DNA from: Pseudomonas sp. 2FG
GTDB lineage: Bacteria > Pseudomonadota > Gammaproteobacteria > Pseudomonadales > Pseudomonadaceae
Direction of reading: 5' to 3'
Length of the DNA: 64,000 bases
NCBI RefSeq assembly: GCF_005502935.1
Contig: NZ_SCMP01000003.1
Span: forward strand, 124,001 to 188,000
The position numbers and the translations under genes were made by a program. A model generated the notes under the pieces. It ran no database searches and was not told the origin of the DNA. It saw nothing but the letters and a program-made list of their open reading frames with translations. Positions 1 to 10,182 of this stretch are shown here, piece after piece. Position 1 is the first letter of the stretch. Each line of letters starts with the position of its first letter.

Positions 1-22
1 CCATTCAGGTAAAGTTTGCAGC

Positions 23-379
23 TCACTGCAGATCCCCCAACTGCTTGCGCAGACGATTGATCCGGGCGCTCAACTCCACCAATTGTTTCTGGCTTTTCAG
101 CGTCAGCACGCGAGCCTCGGCCAAGCGAGCATCCAGCTCGGCCTGTTCGGCGAGCATCCGCGCTCTCTTGTAATCCTCTTCGAGCATGTTCTTCTGCGCC
201 AGCGCGAGCTTCTGCTCGGCCAGCAGCATTTCCGGAATCTGCTCATCCGCCCCGACGGCCTTGGCCTGCACTACAGCCTGCTCAGTCAGGCGCATCTGCT
301 CGTTCGGCGCAGGGTCGTTAGCACAACCGGCCAAGGCCATAACGACCAGGCTGGTTGCCAGTATGCGTCTATGGATCAC
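23..379 (-). CDS. DUF4398-type outer-membrane lipoprotein
   Basis: A 118-residue protein with a lipoprotein signal: a basic N-terminus, a hydrophobic stretch and a lipobox LAGC placing the lipidated cysteine at residue 19. The mature part is almost wholly alpha-helical with heptad-like Ala/Leu/Glu/Arg spacing (residues 35-115), as in DUF4398 proteins, which in pseudomonads often precede an OmpA-family gene. The next gene in the direction of transcription lies outside the window, so this cannot be checked. It starts 10 bases after the solute-binding protein gene ends and is probably co-transcribed with it. The role is unknown, perhaps envelope structural. Confidence 0.75.
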   Translation of the reverse strand: MIHRRILATSLVVMALAGCANDPAPNEQMRLTEQAVVQAKAVGADEQIPEMLLAEQKLALAQKNMLEEDYKRARMLAEQAELDARLAEARVLTLKSQKQLVELSARINRLRKQLGDLQ

Positions 380-389
380 GAAAATTTTC

Positions 390-1217
390 CTACTGATTCG
401 GGGCGGTTGCCGGCTGCAACTGCTGCTCTTTCCAACGCTCTAGATTGCGCTGCAGCAAGGTCTCCGGCACACCGGCGGCGGCCAATTCTGTCATCTTTTT
501 CGCCAGTTGTCCGCGCAGCCAGGGTTCGTTGCAGGCCGAGTTGTGCGACAAGGTCAGAAACAACCCTGCACTGGAGATCGGCGGCTCAAGCGTCTCCAGA
601 TCATTCTGCATACCGAGCGTGTCTGCCAGCGCCGCCCCGGGGTAACGCTCGTACAACACATATTCGGGACTCCCCAACAACAGTTTCTGGAACGCCTGGG
701 TCAGGCTGGGCAGCTGTTCGAGGGTCAAATTGGCCTTGGCAAAGGCATCGAACGGCTGGCCGAAGCGATCATTCGCCAGGATCGCGCCTGTATGCCCACG
801 CAGATCCTCCCAGCCGCTATAAGGAAAACCATGCCCCTTGCGTACCCACACCACACTCGGTGTAGAGAACAGAGCCGGATGGATGTAATCCATACTCTCC
901 AACCGCGACAGAGTCAGAGAGGCCCCCGCAAGCAGATCGACACGTCCGCTGCGTACCTCTTCCTTGGCCTGCGACCACGGGCCGGTGTAGATAATTTCCA
1001 GCTTCAGCCCCAAGGCCGTGGCGATTTGCTGCAGCAGATCGGCATTGGCGCCGATCAGTCGCTGCGGGTTCTGCGGATCGCGCCAGAGATACGGTGGGTA
1101 CTCTGGATTACCGGTGGCCACCAGCCGCTCGCATTTGCCGAGCGCTAAAGCCCACCCCGGGAACAGGGCCAACCCCATGAGCAGCAGCAACAGTTTGAAG
1201 AAGGGATATTCACGCAT
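390..1217 (-). CDS. Periplasmic solute-binding protein, amino-acid (SBP_bac_3) type
   Basis: A 275-residue protein with an N-terminal Sec signal (hydrophobic residues about 8-24, cleavage near ALA). It then has the type 3 binding-protein layout: a first lobe with the NPEYPPYLW ligand segment, ANADLLQQIA, and GPWSQAKEEVRSGRVDLLAG, followed by the returning lobe. Such proteins bind small polar solutes, usually amino acids, for an ABC importer. No permease or ATPase gene is adjacent, so it may be an orphan binding protein or serve a sensor. The DUF4398 lipoprotein gene follows 10 bases downstream. The ligand cannot be assigned from sequence. Confidence 0.75.
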   Translation of the reverse strand: MREYPFFKLLLLLMGLALFPGWALALGKCERLVATGNPEYPPYLWRDPQNPQRLIGANADLLQQIATALGLKLEIIYTGPWSQAKEEVRSGRVDLLAGASLTLSRLESMDYIHPALFSTPSVVWVRKGHGFPYSGWEDLRGHTGAILANDRFGQPFDAFAKANLTLEQLPSLTQAFQKLLLGSPEYVLYERYPGAALADTLGMQNDLETLEPPISSAGLFLTLSHNSACNEPWLRGQLAKKMTELAAAGVPETLLQRNLERWKEQQLQPATAPNQ

Positions 1218-1331
1218 GGAGTGCTTCTCGACAAAACGTTCGATTGGATGAGGGCCACAGTCGAACGCCGGGATTGATCTTCATGCTAGCTTAACGCCAG
1301 CCACAATAATTATTAGCGATAAGGACATGCC

Positions 1332-2261
1332 ATGAAAAAACTGTTTCTCGGTTTAGCGCTGGTTTTAGCTGCGGCTATTGGGCTGCTGTACTTCTCCCCT
1401 GCCACCCTGATGACCAGTGCGCAACTGGTCGAGCGTCAGTTGGCGGGGCTCTCGGCCGAACACCTGGAGGTGGGCGATCTTAGCATCCATTACTACGAGG
1501 GCGGCCCGGCGGACGGCGAAACCATCCTGATGGTTCACGGCTTTGGCGCCAACAAGGATAACTGGCTGCGCTTCGCTAAACACTTCACTCAGCGCTACCA
1601 CGTGATTGCCCTCGACTTGCCAGGTTTTGGCGAGAGCAGCAAGCCGGAGGCCAGTTATGACGTCGGCACTCAGGTGGAACGCCTGGCGGCCTTTGCCAAG
1701 GCCCTGGGCATCGAGAAACTGCACTTGATCGGCAATTCCATGGGCGGGCACATCAGCGCCCTGTATGCCGCGCGCCACCCGCAACAGGTGCTGTCTGTGG
1801 CCCTGCTGGACAACGCCGGGGTCACCGCACCGAGGAAGAGCGAGCTGTTCGAGATCCTGCAGCGTGGTGAGCCTAATCCACTGGTCGTGAGGAGCCCGGA
1901 AGACTTTTCCCGTATGCTGAGTTTTGTCTTCGTCGAACCGCCACCACTACCGGGCACACTCAAACGCTATCTGGCCGAACAGGCCATCGCCAACAGCGCG
2001 CACTACGACAAGATCTTCAAACAGTTGATGGAGCGTTACATTCCGCTGGAACCGGAGTTACCGAAAATCCAGGCCCCCACGCTGCTGCTCTGGGGCGACA
2101 AGGATCGCGTACTCGATGTTTCCAGCATCGAGGTGATGCAGCCACTGCTGAAGAAGCCGAGTGTAGTCATCATGCAGAACACCGGGCACGCCCCCATGAT
2201 CGAGCACCCGGAAGAGACCGCCGAGCATTACCAGGCCTTTCTCGACAGGGTGAAAAGCTAA
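1332..2261 (+). CDS. plaF: Membrane-anchored phospholipase A, PlaF-like alpha/beta hydrolase
   Basis: A 309-residue alpha/beta hydrolase. An N-terminal hydrophobic helix (residues about 5-25) would anchor it in the inner membrane with the catalytic domain in the periplasm. The oxyanion segment VHGFG (68-72), nucleophile elbow GNSMG (Ser136), Asp258 in WGDKD and His286 in NTGHAP form a complete triad. Spacing and neighbourhood (next to etfAB) match P. aeruginosa PlaF (PA2949), a phospholipase A1 that remodels membrane glycerophospholipids. The start follows AAGGAC. It ends at a terminator shared with the convergent etfBA. Lid or acyl preference cannot be read from sequence. Confidence 0.87.
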   Translation: MKKLFLGLALVLAAAIGLLYFSPATLMTSAQLVERQLAGLSAEHLEVGDLSIHYYEGGPADGETILMVHGFGANKDNWLRFAKHFTQRYHVIALDLPGFGESSKPEASYDVGTQVERLAAFAKALGIEKLHLIGNSMGGHISALYAARHPQQVLSVALLDNAGVTAPRKSELFEILQRGEPNPLVVRSPEDFSRMLSFVFVEPPPLPGTLKRYLAEQAIANSAHYDKIFKQLMERYIPLEPELPKIQAPTLLLWGDKDRVLDVSSIEVMQPLLKKPSVVIMQNTGHAPMIEHPEETAEHYQAFLDRVKS

Positions 2262-2279
2262 CCCCTACAGACAGACAAT

Positions 2280-2308
2280 AAAAAACCCGCTCGATGAGCG
2301 GGTTTTTT
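2280..2308. terminator. Bidirectional intrinsic terminator between plaF and etfA
   Basis: A 13-bp stem (AAAAAACCCGCTC / GAGCGGGTTTTTT) with a 3-base loop, A-rich on one side and T-rich on the other. It serves the two convergent genes. Confidence 0.9.
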
Positions 2309-2327
2309 ATTGGGCGAGGAAGCTGGA

Positions 2328-3257
2328 TTAAACCAACTTCTCGAACTCCGGTATGGCTTCGAACAGGTCAGCCACCAGGCCGTAATCCGCCACCTGGAAG
2401 ATCGGTGCCTCTTCGTCCTTGTTGATCGCGACTATGACCTTGGAGTCTTTCATCCCGGCCAAGTGCTGGATCGCACCGGAAATACCGACCGCGATGTACA
2501 GCTGCGGCGCGACGATCTTACCGGTCTGACCGACCTGCATGTCGTTCGGTACGAAGCCCGCATCGACGGCGGCACGCGAAGCACCGACGGCGGCGCCGAG
2601 CTTGTCGGCCAGCGCGTACAGGTGCTTGAAGTTATCGCCGTTCTGCATGCCGCGACCGCCAGAGATGACGATCTTGGCCGCGGTCAGTTCCGGGCGATCG
2701 GACTTGGCCAGCTCTTCACCAACGAACGCCGACTTGCCGGCATCGTGAGCGGCTGCGACAGCTTCGATGGCCGCAGAACCGCCTTCAGCCGCCACCGGGT
2801 CGAAACCGGTGGAACGCACGGTGATCACTTTCACGGCCGCCGAAGACTGCACGGTAGCGATGGCGTTACCGGCATAGATCGGACGCTTGAAGGTGTCGGC
2901 GCTTTCAACCGCGATGATCTCGGAGATCTGATCGACATCCAACTGCGCGGCAACGCGCGGCAGAATGTTTTTGCCGTTGGAAGTCGCGCAAGCCAAGACA
3001 TGGCTGTAGCCCTTGCCGAGCTCGGCAATCAGCGGCGCGACATTTTCCGGCAGCTGATGCGCGTAAGCGGCGTTATCGGCGACCAGAACCTTGGACACGC
3101 CGGCGATTTTGGCGGCGGCTTCAGCCGCGGCACCTACGCCTTGGCCGGCAACCAGCACATGAATATCGCCACCGATCGCTTTCGCGGCGGCAACGGTGTT
3201 CAGAGTGGCGGGGGCCAGAGCGGCGTTAGTGTGTTCAGCAACAACCAAGATAGTCAT
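2328..3257 (-). CDS. etfA: Electron transfer flavoprotein, alpha subunit
   Basis: A 309-residue EtfA. It accepts electrons from acyl-CoA dehydrogenases and other flavin dehydrogenases and passes them to ETF-ubiquinone oxidoreductase, encoded divergently nearby. The FAD-binding C-terminal domain begins around residue 190 (ISGGRGM) and holds the family signature [12 protein letters not shown] at 258-269, followed by [10 protein letters not shown]. Its ATG directly abuts the etfB stop codon, so the two subunits are translationally coupled. Length is normal and no defects are seen. Confidence 0.97.
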   Translation of the reverse strand: MTILVVAEHTNAALAPATLNTVAAAKAIGGDIHVLVAGQGVGAAAEAAAKIAGVSKVLVADNAAYAHQLPENVAPLIAELGKGYSHVLACATSNGKNILPRVAAQLDVDQISEIIAVESADTFKRPIYAGNAIATVQSSAAVKVITVRSTGFDPVAAEGGSAAIEAVAAAHDAGKSAFVGEELAKSDRPELTAAKIVISGGRGMQNGDNFKHLYALADKLGAAVGASRAAVDAGFVPNDMQVGQTGKIVAPQLYIAVGISGAIQHLAGMKDSKVIVAINKDEEAPIFQVADYGLVADLFEAIPEFEKLV

Positions 3258-4007
3258 TTAGATTACCTTCGCCTCGTTCTTCAGTTTCTCGACCAATTCA
3301 GCCACCGACTTGACCATGATACCGGCGCTGCGAGCAGCCGGCGCTTCGACTTTCAGGGTCTTGACGGTGGAGGCGGTGGAGACGCCCAGAGCATCCGGAG
3401 TCAACACCTCCAGCGGCTTCTTCTTGGCTTTCATGATGTTCGGCAACGACGCGTAGCGCGGCTCATTCAGGCGCAGGTCGGTGGTGACGATAGCCGGCAG
3501 GCTCAGGGCCACAGTTTGCAGGCCGCCATCGATTTCGCGCGTCACATTGACCTTGTCGCCCGTCACTTCCACCTTGGAGGCGAAGGTGCCCTGGGCGAAG
3601 CCGGTCAGGGCGCCGAGCATCTGGCCGGTCTGGTTGTTGTCGCTGTCGATGGCCTGTTTGCCAAGGATGACCAGCTGCGGCTGCTCTTTGTCGACCACGG
3701 CTTTCAGCAGTTTGGCCACGGCGAGCGAGTTCAGCTCGTCATTGCTGTCGACCAGGATGGCACGATCGGCGCCCAGGGCCAGAGCCGTACGCAGCTGCTC
3801 TTGCGCGGCGTTCGGGCCGATGGAGACGACGACGATTTCGCTCGCCACGCCTTTTTCTTTCAGGCGCACAGCTTCTTCCACGGCGATTTCGCAGAAGGGG
3901 TTCATCGACATTTTGACGTTGGCGAGATCAACGCCGGAGTTGTCCGCTTTGACGCGAACCTTGACGTTGTAGTCAACCACTCGTTTGACAGCTACAAGAA
4001 CCTTCAT
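3258..4007 (-). CDS. etfB: Electron transfer flavoprotein, beta subunit
   Basis: A 249-residue EtfB, the AMP-binding partner of EtfA. It begins [20 protein letters not shown] and contains the family segment [22 protein letters not shown] and an [27 protein letters not shown] region that contacts the dehydrogenase partner. It is the first gene of the etfBA operon. The 330-base upstream gap is shared with the divergent ETF-QO gene and contains a PsrA-type palindrome, so both are probably induced by long-chain fatty acids. Confidence 0.97.
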   Translation of the reverse strand: MKVLVAVKRVVDYNVKVRVKADNSGVDLANVKMSMNPFCEIAVEEAVRLKEKGVASEIVVVSIGPNAAQEQLRTALALGADRAILVDSNDELNSLAVAKLLKAVVDKEQPQLVILGKQAIDSDNNQTGQMLGALTGFAQGTFASKVEVTGDKVNVTREIDGGLQTVALSLPAIVTTDLRLNEPRYASLPNIMKAKKKPLEVLTPDALGVSTASTVKTLKVEAPAARSAGIMVKSVAELVEKLKNEAKVI

Positions 4008-4214
4008 GGATTCCTCGTTACTCTCCGGTGAATAAAGAATGTCGCCAAGACGAACCTGGCCAGTGATGCACGTCAGCCGGAACCGACGGTCTGCCTATGG
4101 AATGGCCAGCGCAAAACCGCCCGTATCTTGACCGTATCGCCCATGCTGGTCAATACGGCAAAATGGCCACATATAAGCCGTGGACACCCGATTCTAACAG
4201 GGCTTGACGAAATT

Positions 4215-4228
4215 CAAACAAACGTTTG
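4215..4228. promoter_or_regulatory. PsrA-type operator upstream of the ETF-QO gene and etfBA
   Basis: CAAAC-N4-GTTTG, an exact match to the PsrA box pattern (G/C)AAAC-N2-4-GTTT(G/C). It overlaps a 12-bp perfect palindrome ACAAACGTTTGT (4218-4229). It lies 2 bases upstream of the -35 hexamer of the ETF-QO promoter. P. aeruginosa PsrA is reported to act on the corresponding etf genes, and psrA itself is in this window (61.0-61.7 kb). Binding here is inferred. Confidence 0.75.
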
Positions 4229-4230
4229 TA

Positions 4231-4259
4231 TTGGACCTGCCAAAGGCAGTAGATATAAT
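4231..4259 (+). promoter_or_regulatory. Sigma-70 promoter of the ETF-QO gene
   Basis: TTGGAC (4231-4236), a 17-base spacer and a perfect TATAAT (4254-4259). Predicted transcription start is near 4266, giving a leader of about 70 bases. The PsrA-type palindrome sits immediately upstream. Confidence 0.75.
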
Positions 4260-4336
4260 GCGCCCGCACTGCTCAAGGAACGAGCCTAGTCCGCCACTAT
4301 AAAACATCGATAAAGAGCCTGAGTAGGAGATAGCCT

Positions 4337-6001
<1,665 letters not shown>

Positions 6002-6015
6002 TTCGCTCGGGTATG

Positions 6016-6044
6016 AAAAAGGGCTCCTTCGGGAGCCCTTTTTT
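6016..6044. terminator. Intrinsic terminator after the ETF-QO gene
   Basis: A 12-bp stem AAAAAGGGCTCC / GGAGCCCTTTTT closed by a TTCG tetraloop and followed by T residues. It also serves the convergent DUF1285 gene. Confidence 0.92.
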
Positions 6045-6055
6045 GTGCCTGTCAT

Positions 6056-6625
6056 TTATTCCGGTTGCGGACCTATGGGAAAGAACTGCCCGCCGCTCCA
6101 CACCCCCAACCAGCACCGACCATCGATCTCACACGGCACGGCCAGCTCGACCAACTGATAGAACACGTTGCGGTGAATCAGTGCCTCAAGATTGGCTCGC
6201 ACATGCACATAGGGCGCCGGCTCCTGGGTCAGCGGATCGAGCTCAACCCGCAGCGGGTGCTCGGCCCCGGCGACAGTTTCATCATCCACATTGGTGGCAA
6301 AGCGCAGCACCTGCTCTTCGCCCTCGCCTTCGACCTGCAGGTTGATGGCGACAAACGGTGCGTCATCGACCTTGATCCCGACCTTCTCCACCGGCGTGAT
6401 CAGGAAGTAGGCATCGCCGTCACGGCGAATGATCGTGGAAAACAGCCGCACCATCGGCTTACGCCCGATGGGCGTACCCAGGTAGAACCAGGTGCCATCG
6501 CGGGCAATCCGCATGTCGATATCGCCGCAGAATGGCGGATTCCACAGGTGTACCGGTGGCAGCCCCTGTTTCTCGGTCTTGGGAATCTGCGCTAGCAGAT
6601 CACCGGCCTTGCCTGGGTCACTCAT
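6056..6625 (-). CDS. DUF1285 domain protein
   Basis: A 189-residue cytoplasmic protein of the DUF1285 family. Recognisable segments are [18 protein letters not shown] near residue 20 and [23 protein letters not shown], with [20 protein letters not shown] in the middle. Function is unknown; structures of the family show two small beta-rich domains suggesting a regulatory or ligand role. It ends at the terminator shared with the ETF-QO gene. Upstream (to the right) lies the 3' fragment of the gene that normally precedes it, so it has probably lost its original operon promoter. Confidence 0.85.
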   Translation of the reverse strand: MSDPGKAGDLLAQIPKTEKQGLPPVHLWNPPFCGDIDMRIARDGTWFYLGTPIGRKPMVRLFSTIIRRDGDAYFLITPVEKVGIKVDDAPFVAINLQVEGEGEEQVLRFATNVDDETVAGAEHPLRVELDPLTQEPAPYVHVRANLEALIHRNVFYQLVELAVPCEIDGRCWLGVWSGGQFFPIGPQPE

Positions 6626-6640
6626 GCCCTCTTCCTCTTA

Positions 6641-6811
6641 TTAATCACTCAGTCCCAGCAAACGGCGCGCGTAATCCTGCAGGGGCGGGCCAAACAGAGC
6701 ATCCGGCTTGGCCTCATAGAACGTCAGAAAACCGCCACGCCTGCGAATGCGCGCGGTATCCCCCAAGTAGCGGGTATTGGTTTCGATCAACATCAGCCGG
6801 CTCGGGGCCGT
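6641..6811 (-). pseudogene. 3' remnant of a lipoprotein gene (probably DUF4823 family)
   Basis: Read on the minus strand this gives SRLMLIETNTRYLGDTARIR, then RRGGFLTFYEAKPD and ALFGPPLQDYARRLLGLSD before TAA at 6641-6643. It looks like the C-terminus of a conserved Pseudomonas protein; I believe it is the DUF4823 lipoprotein that sits beside DUF1285 in related genomes, from memory. Upstream the frame meets TGA at 6824-6826 and similarity stops near 6811. Neither the signal peptide nor the N-terminal two thirds is present. A 50-codon stub could start at ATG 6793, but it is most likely non-functional. Confidence 0.6.
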
Positions 6812-6894
6812 ATGACCACTCCCTCAGCGATCTACTGTCAGGTGAATGCCCATCACCACACAGCCAACGAAATAGTATTCATGAAAAGGGGGAA

Positions 6895-7020
6895 CTAATC
6901 GCAAAAACTGCACTGATTCCAGGAGCAACCATTAGTCACCGGCAGAATCAGCGAATGCGCCTCACTCGGCGGGCGGAACACCGGTTCGATATAGCTGACG
7001 GGGAATTGTTCGACGCTCAT
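6895..7020 (-). pseudogene. 5' remnant of a radical SAM protein gene
   Basis: From ATG at 7020 the minus strand encodes 41 residues ending in TAG at 6895. They include [19 protein letters not shown] and then [13 protein letters not shown] with cysteines at 32, 37 and 40. This is the N-terminus and iron-sulfur cluster site of a radical SAM family common in pseudomonads. The frame stops one codon after the third cysteine, so the barrel is gone. It lies on the same strand as, and just upstream of, the DUF4823-like 3' remnant, consistent with one deletion removing the end of this gene and the start of the next. Confidence 0.7.
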
Positions 7021-7183
7021 GGCTGCAAGCAGCTCCTTAGATCCTATAAATAATCGGGCTGCTGCCGACGGTTAAACGCTGCTGCCGGGTACTTTCCGGA
7101 TGACCGGCCGCACGAACCACGGCCTCGCCCTGACTTCAGGCCGCGGCATGGGGTTTGCTCGAACATTGAAATAAGCCGACGAA

Positions 7184-8152
7184 TCAGCCGCCAATAATCT
7201 TCATCACCGTCACGCCACCGGAGAACGCCATCTCCTGCTTGTCGCCCAGCGCCTTGACTAATAACCGCTGCAAGGCTGGCAGGGCCTGATGGCGTGGTTT
7301 GTCGAGCAAGTCACCGACATAGTGGCGATTGCTCGATGACAGGCAGCCATGCAGCCAGCCCGTAGAGGACAAGCGCAGCCGCGAGCAGGTGCGGCAGAAC
7401 GGCACACTTTCATTGGCGATCACGCCGAAAAAGCCCTGCCCAGGGATCTGGTAACGCAAAGCCGTGGCATCCAGCGGCGCATCGGCCTGCTGGTATTCAT
7501 AACGCTCGGCGATCAGCGCCAACAGTTCGGGCATACCGACGAACTGCTGCAAAAAGCTATTCGGATCGCGTGCCAGGTGGCCCATGCGCATCAGCTCGAT
7601 AAAGCGCAGTTCGAAGCCGCGCTCCAGGCAGTAATCCAGCAAAGGCAAGACCTGATCGAGGTTCTGCCCGCGCAGCGGCACCATGTTCAGCTTGATCTTC
7701 AACCCAGCCGCCCGTGCCTGTTCCAGACCATTCAGCACTGTGGCCAGATCACCGCCACGGGCAATCCGCCGGAAGGCTTCCGGGTCGAGGGTATCGAGAG
7801 AAATGTTTAAACGGCGGATGCCCGTTTCGAGTAGCAGCGGCAGTTTGCGCGCCAGCAGCTGGCCATTGCTGGTCAAGCTGATGTCGTGCAAACCCAGTTG
7901 ACTGACCCCGCGCAACAGCACCTCCAGCTTCGGGCTGACCAGTGGCTCGCCACCGGTGATGCGCAGCTTCTCGATCCCAGCCGCCTCAATCAGGTAAGCC
8001 ACCCCACGGACCATGGCCTCGGCCGATAACTCATCCTGCGCCGCGACCAGACGTTTGCCGTCGGGCACGCAATAAGTGCAGGCGTAATTGCAGGCGGCGG
8101 TCAGGCTGATCCGCAAATTGCGAAAACGCCTGCCCTGGCGGTCGACGATCAT
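7184..8152 (-). CDS. moaA: GTP 3',8-cyclase MoaA (molybdenum cofactor step 1)
   Basis: A 322-residue radical SAM enzyme that, with MoaC, converts GTP to cyclic pyranopterin monophosphate. The N-terminal cluster motif CNYACTYC binds the SAM [4Fe-4S] centre. A second C-terminal triad (CRTCSRLRL then WLHGC) binds the GTP-side cluster. The protein ends in the GG needed for activity. The start at 8152 (MIVDRQGRRFRNLRIS) fits other MoaA proteins; the frame stays open upstream to 8383 but that part overlaps the TetR gene and looks non-coding. It stands alone, without moaBCDE neighbours. Confidence 0.92.
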   Translation of the reverse strand: MIVDRQGRRFRNLRISLTAACNYACTYCVPDGKRLVAAQDELSAEAMVRGVAYLIEAAGIEKLRITGGEPLVSPKLEVLLRGVSQLGLHDISLTSNGQLLARKLPLLLETGIRRLNISLDTLDPEAFRRIARGGDLATVLNGLEQARAAGLKIKLNMVPLRGQNLDQVLPLLDYCLERGFELRFIELMRMGHLARDPNSFLQQFVGMPELLALIAERYEYQQADAPLDATALRYQIPGQGFFGVIANESVPFCRTCSRLRLSSTGWLHGCLSSSNRHYVGDLLDKPRHQALPALQRLLVKALGDKQEMAFSGGVTVMKIIGG

Positions 8153-8243
8153 GGGCAACTCCGACGGGTGATACGCCGCAGTATATCCCCGCCGCCAATC
8201 CACCCGCATGCCTGGCATGCCGATATAGACCGGCTGAATGGCA

Positions 8244-8882
8244 TCAAACCGGAGGCGTCTCGCCGTCGCGTTTGCGCTTGTTGCCCATGCGCACACCGAT
8301 ATCCATGAGGAACTGGAAGAAACCTTCCTGATCTTCCAGCACGTTGCTCCAGAACGGCGAGTGGTACAGCGCCACGGCGCCATGCACCAACGCCCAGGCA
8401 GCGCAGTAGTGGAAGTATGGCGGCACGTCTTCCAGCTTGCCTTCGGCGATCCGGCCCTTGATCAGCAGCGTCAGGCGCTCGAAATTGGAGGCGCGGATCT
8501 TGTGCAACTGCTCGACCATCTCCGGCACTTGGTTGCCTTTGACGACTTTTTCTTCCAGGCGGTCGAACAAGCGGTAGCGCTGCGGGTCACGCATGCGGAA
8601 TTCGAAATAAGCGCGCGACAAGGCTTCCTTGTCTCGATCCACGTCGGCCGAGTGCAGCAACTCGTTCAAATCACGCTCGTAGTCGAGCATCAGGCGCAGG
8701 TAGATCTCCGCCTTGGATTTGAAATGCTTGTAGATGGTGCCTTTGCCAATCCCTACGGCGTCAGCGATCATCTCGACGGTAACGCTATCCTCCCCCTGAT
8801 CGAGGAAGAGTTTGAGCGCGACATCGAGAATTTCCTGCTCGCGGCGGCGAAATTCACGGATCTTACGGGGTTCTTTCTGCAT
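8244..8882 (-). CDS. TetR/AcrR family transcriptional regulator
   Basis: A 212-residue repressor-type regulator. The N-terminal helix-turn-helix spans about residues 15-60 (REQEILDVALKLFLDQGEDS, VTVEMIADAVGIGKGTIYKHF). The C-terminal ligand domain is helical with RYRLFDRLEEKVVKGNQVPE and YFHYCAAWALVHGAVALYHS. From memory it corresponds to PA2957, whose targets I do not know. It is divergent from the PLP-enzyme gene (gap 75 bases), which could be a target. No clear operator palindrome stands out in the short gap. Confidence 0.85.
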   Translation of the reverse strand: MQKEPRKIREFRRREQEILDVALKLFLDQGEDSVTVEMIADAVGIGKGTIYKHFKSKAEIYLRLMLDYERDLNELLHSADVDRDKEALSRAYFEFRMRDPQRYRLFDRLEEKVVKGNQVPEMVEQLHKIRASNFERLTLLIKGRIAEGKLEDVPPYFHYCAAWALVHGAVALYHSPFWSNVLEDQEGFFQFLMDIGVRMGNKRKRDGETPPV

Positions 8883-8957
8883 AAAGAGACTGCGGGGTCA
8901 AAAATCGAAGGCGCGTATTATGCCTATTTAGGGCCAAATTGCACGGATCATCAGACC

Positions 8958-10091
8958 ATGTACGCCTTTCATGACGAGTTTACCCAAGACCCAGGGCTGC
9001 GCTATCTGAACCACGCAGCCGTAGCACCCTGGCCACGCCGGGCGGCGTTGGCTGTCAGCCGTTTCGCCGAACAGAATGTGCTGCTCGGCGCCCGCGACTA
9101 CCCGGATTGGCTAATAGTAGAGCAGCGCTTACGCGAGCGCCTGATGCGGCTGCTCAATGCGCCATCCACGGCCGACATTGCCTTGGTGAAGAACACCTCG
9201 GAAGCCTTGTCCTTCGTCGCGTTCGGCCTCGACTGGCAAGCGGGCGAGCAAATCGTGATCAGCGATGAGGAGTTTCCCTCCAATCGCATCGTCTGGGAAG
9301 CGCTGAAACCGCTGGGCGTCGAGGTGATTCAAGTCAACCTGACTGGCAGCGACCCCGAGCAAGCGCTGCTTGCCGCCTGCGGGCCGCGGACGCGGTTGAT
9401 GTCGATCAGCGCCGTGCAATACGCCAGTGGCCTGCGCCTCGATCTTGAGCGCCTGGGCCATGGCTGCCGCCAGCGCGGCGTGTTGTTCTGCGTGGATGCC
9501 ATCCAGCAGCTCGGCGCCCTGCCCTTCGACGCCCAAGCCTGCGACTGTGCCTTCGCCATGGCCGACGGGCACAAATGGCTGCTCGGCCCAGAGGGGTTGG
9601 GCGTGTTCTATTGCCGCAGCGATCTGCGCGAGCAGCTCAAACTGCACGAGTACGGCTGGCATATGCTCGAACACGCCGGCGATTACAACCGTACGGACTG
9701 GCAGCCCGCGCGCACTGCCCGGCGTTTCGAGTGTGGCAGCCCGAACATGTTGGGCACCATGGCGCTGGAAGCCAGCCTGTCGCTGCTGGAGGAAGCCGGC
9801 ATGATTGCGGTCGGCAAGGCCCTGGAAGAACGCATGCAGTGGCTGCAGGACGGCCTGTCCAGCATACCTGGCATCAGCCTGCACAGCCCGGCCGATCCGT
9901 CGCGACGCGCAGGGATTCTGACGTTCAGCCTGGCAGGCTGGGAGAAACAAGCGCTATTCGAGCAGCTTAAACGCGAGCAGGTAATTTGCGCGCAGCGCGG
10001 TGCGGGTATCCGCCTGTCACCCCATTTCTATACCGAACCGAGGGTCATTGAGGAGACTTTGGCACTGCTACGCCAGCTGGCAGCTAGGTGA
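8958..10091 (+). CDS. Class V aminotransferase / cysteine desulfurase-like PLP enzyme
   Basis: A 377-residue fold-type I PLP enzyme. Visible signatures are the cofactor phosphate region KNTSEALSFVAFGL (78-91), the Asp that pairs with the PLP nitrogen in FCVDAIQQLGALPFD (Asp180), and ADGHKWLLGPEGLG with Lys206 as the Schiff-base lysine. The C-terminal small domain has AQRGAGIRLSPHFYTE. The start at ATG 8958 gives MYAFHDEFTQDPGLRYLNHA, the usual N-terminus for this group; an upstream open frame from 8238 overlaps the TetR gene and is a shadow. The substrate is unknown; it may be a desulfurase, lyase or transaminase. An sRNA gene follows. Confidence 0.85.
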   Translation: MYAFHDEFTQDPGLRYLNHAAVAPWPRRAALAVSRFAEQNVLLGARDYPDWLIVEQRLRERLMRLLNAPSTADIALVKNTSEALSFVAFGLDWQAGEQIVISDEEFPSNRIVWEALKPLGVEVIQVNLTGSDPEQALLAACGPRTRLMSISAVQYASGLRLDLERLGHGCRQRGVLFCVDAIQQLGALPFDAQACDCAFAMADGHKWLLGPEGLGVFYCRSDLREQLKLHEYGWHMLEHAGDYNRTDWQPARTARRFECGSPNMLGTMALEASLSLLEEAGMIAVGKALEERMQWLQDGLSSIPGISLHSPADPSRRAGILTFSLAGWEKQALFEQLKREQVICAQRGAGIRLSPHFYTEPRVIEETLALLRQLAAR

Positions 10092-10182
10092 GGACTCAAC
10101 AGCGGCGCCAGTATTCCAAATCTGTTTAAAAAATGAACGGAGTTGGCCTGGACGATCGCCAATCTTCACCGATACTCAAAGA

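Noticed and set aside
2310..4031. 573-codon open frame antisense to etfBA
   Set aside because: It is the shadow of two clearly real genes, with Asp/Gly/Arg/Gln-rich content and no domain.
8153..8383. Upstream extension of the moaA frame
   Set aside because: It runs into the TetR gene and does not resemble the MoaA N-terminus, which begins at MIVDRQG.
8238..8957. Upstream extension of the PLP enzyme frame
   Set aside because: It overlaps the TetR gene on the other strand, and the natural start with matching N-terminus is at 8958.
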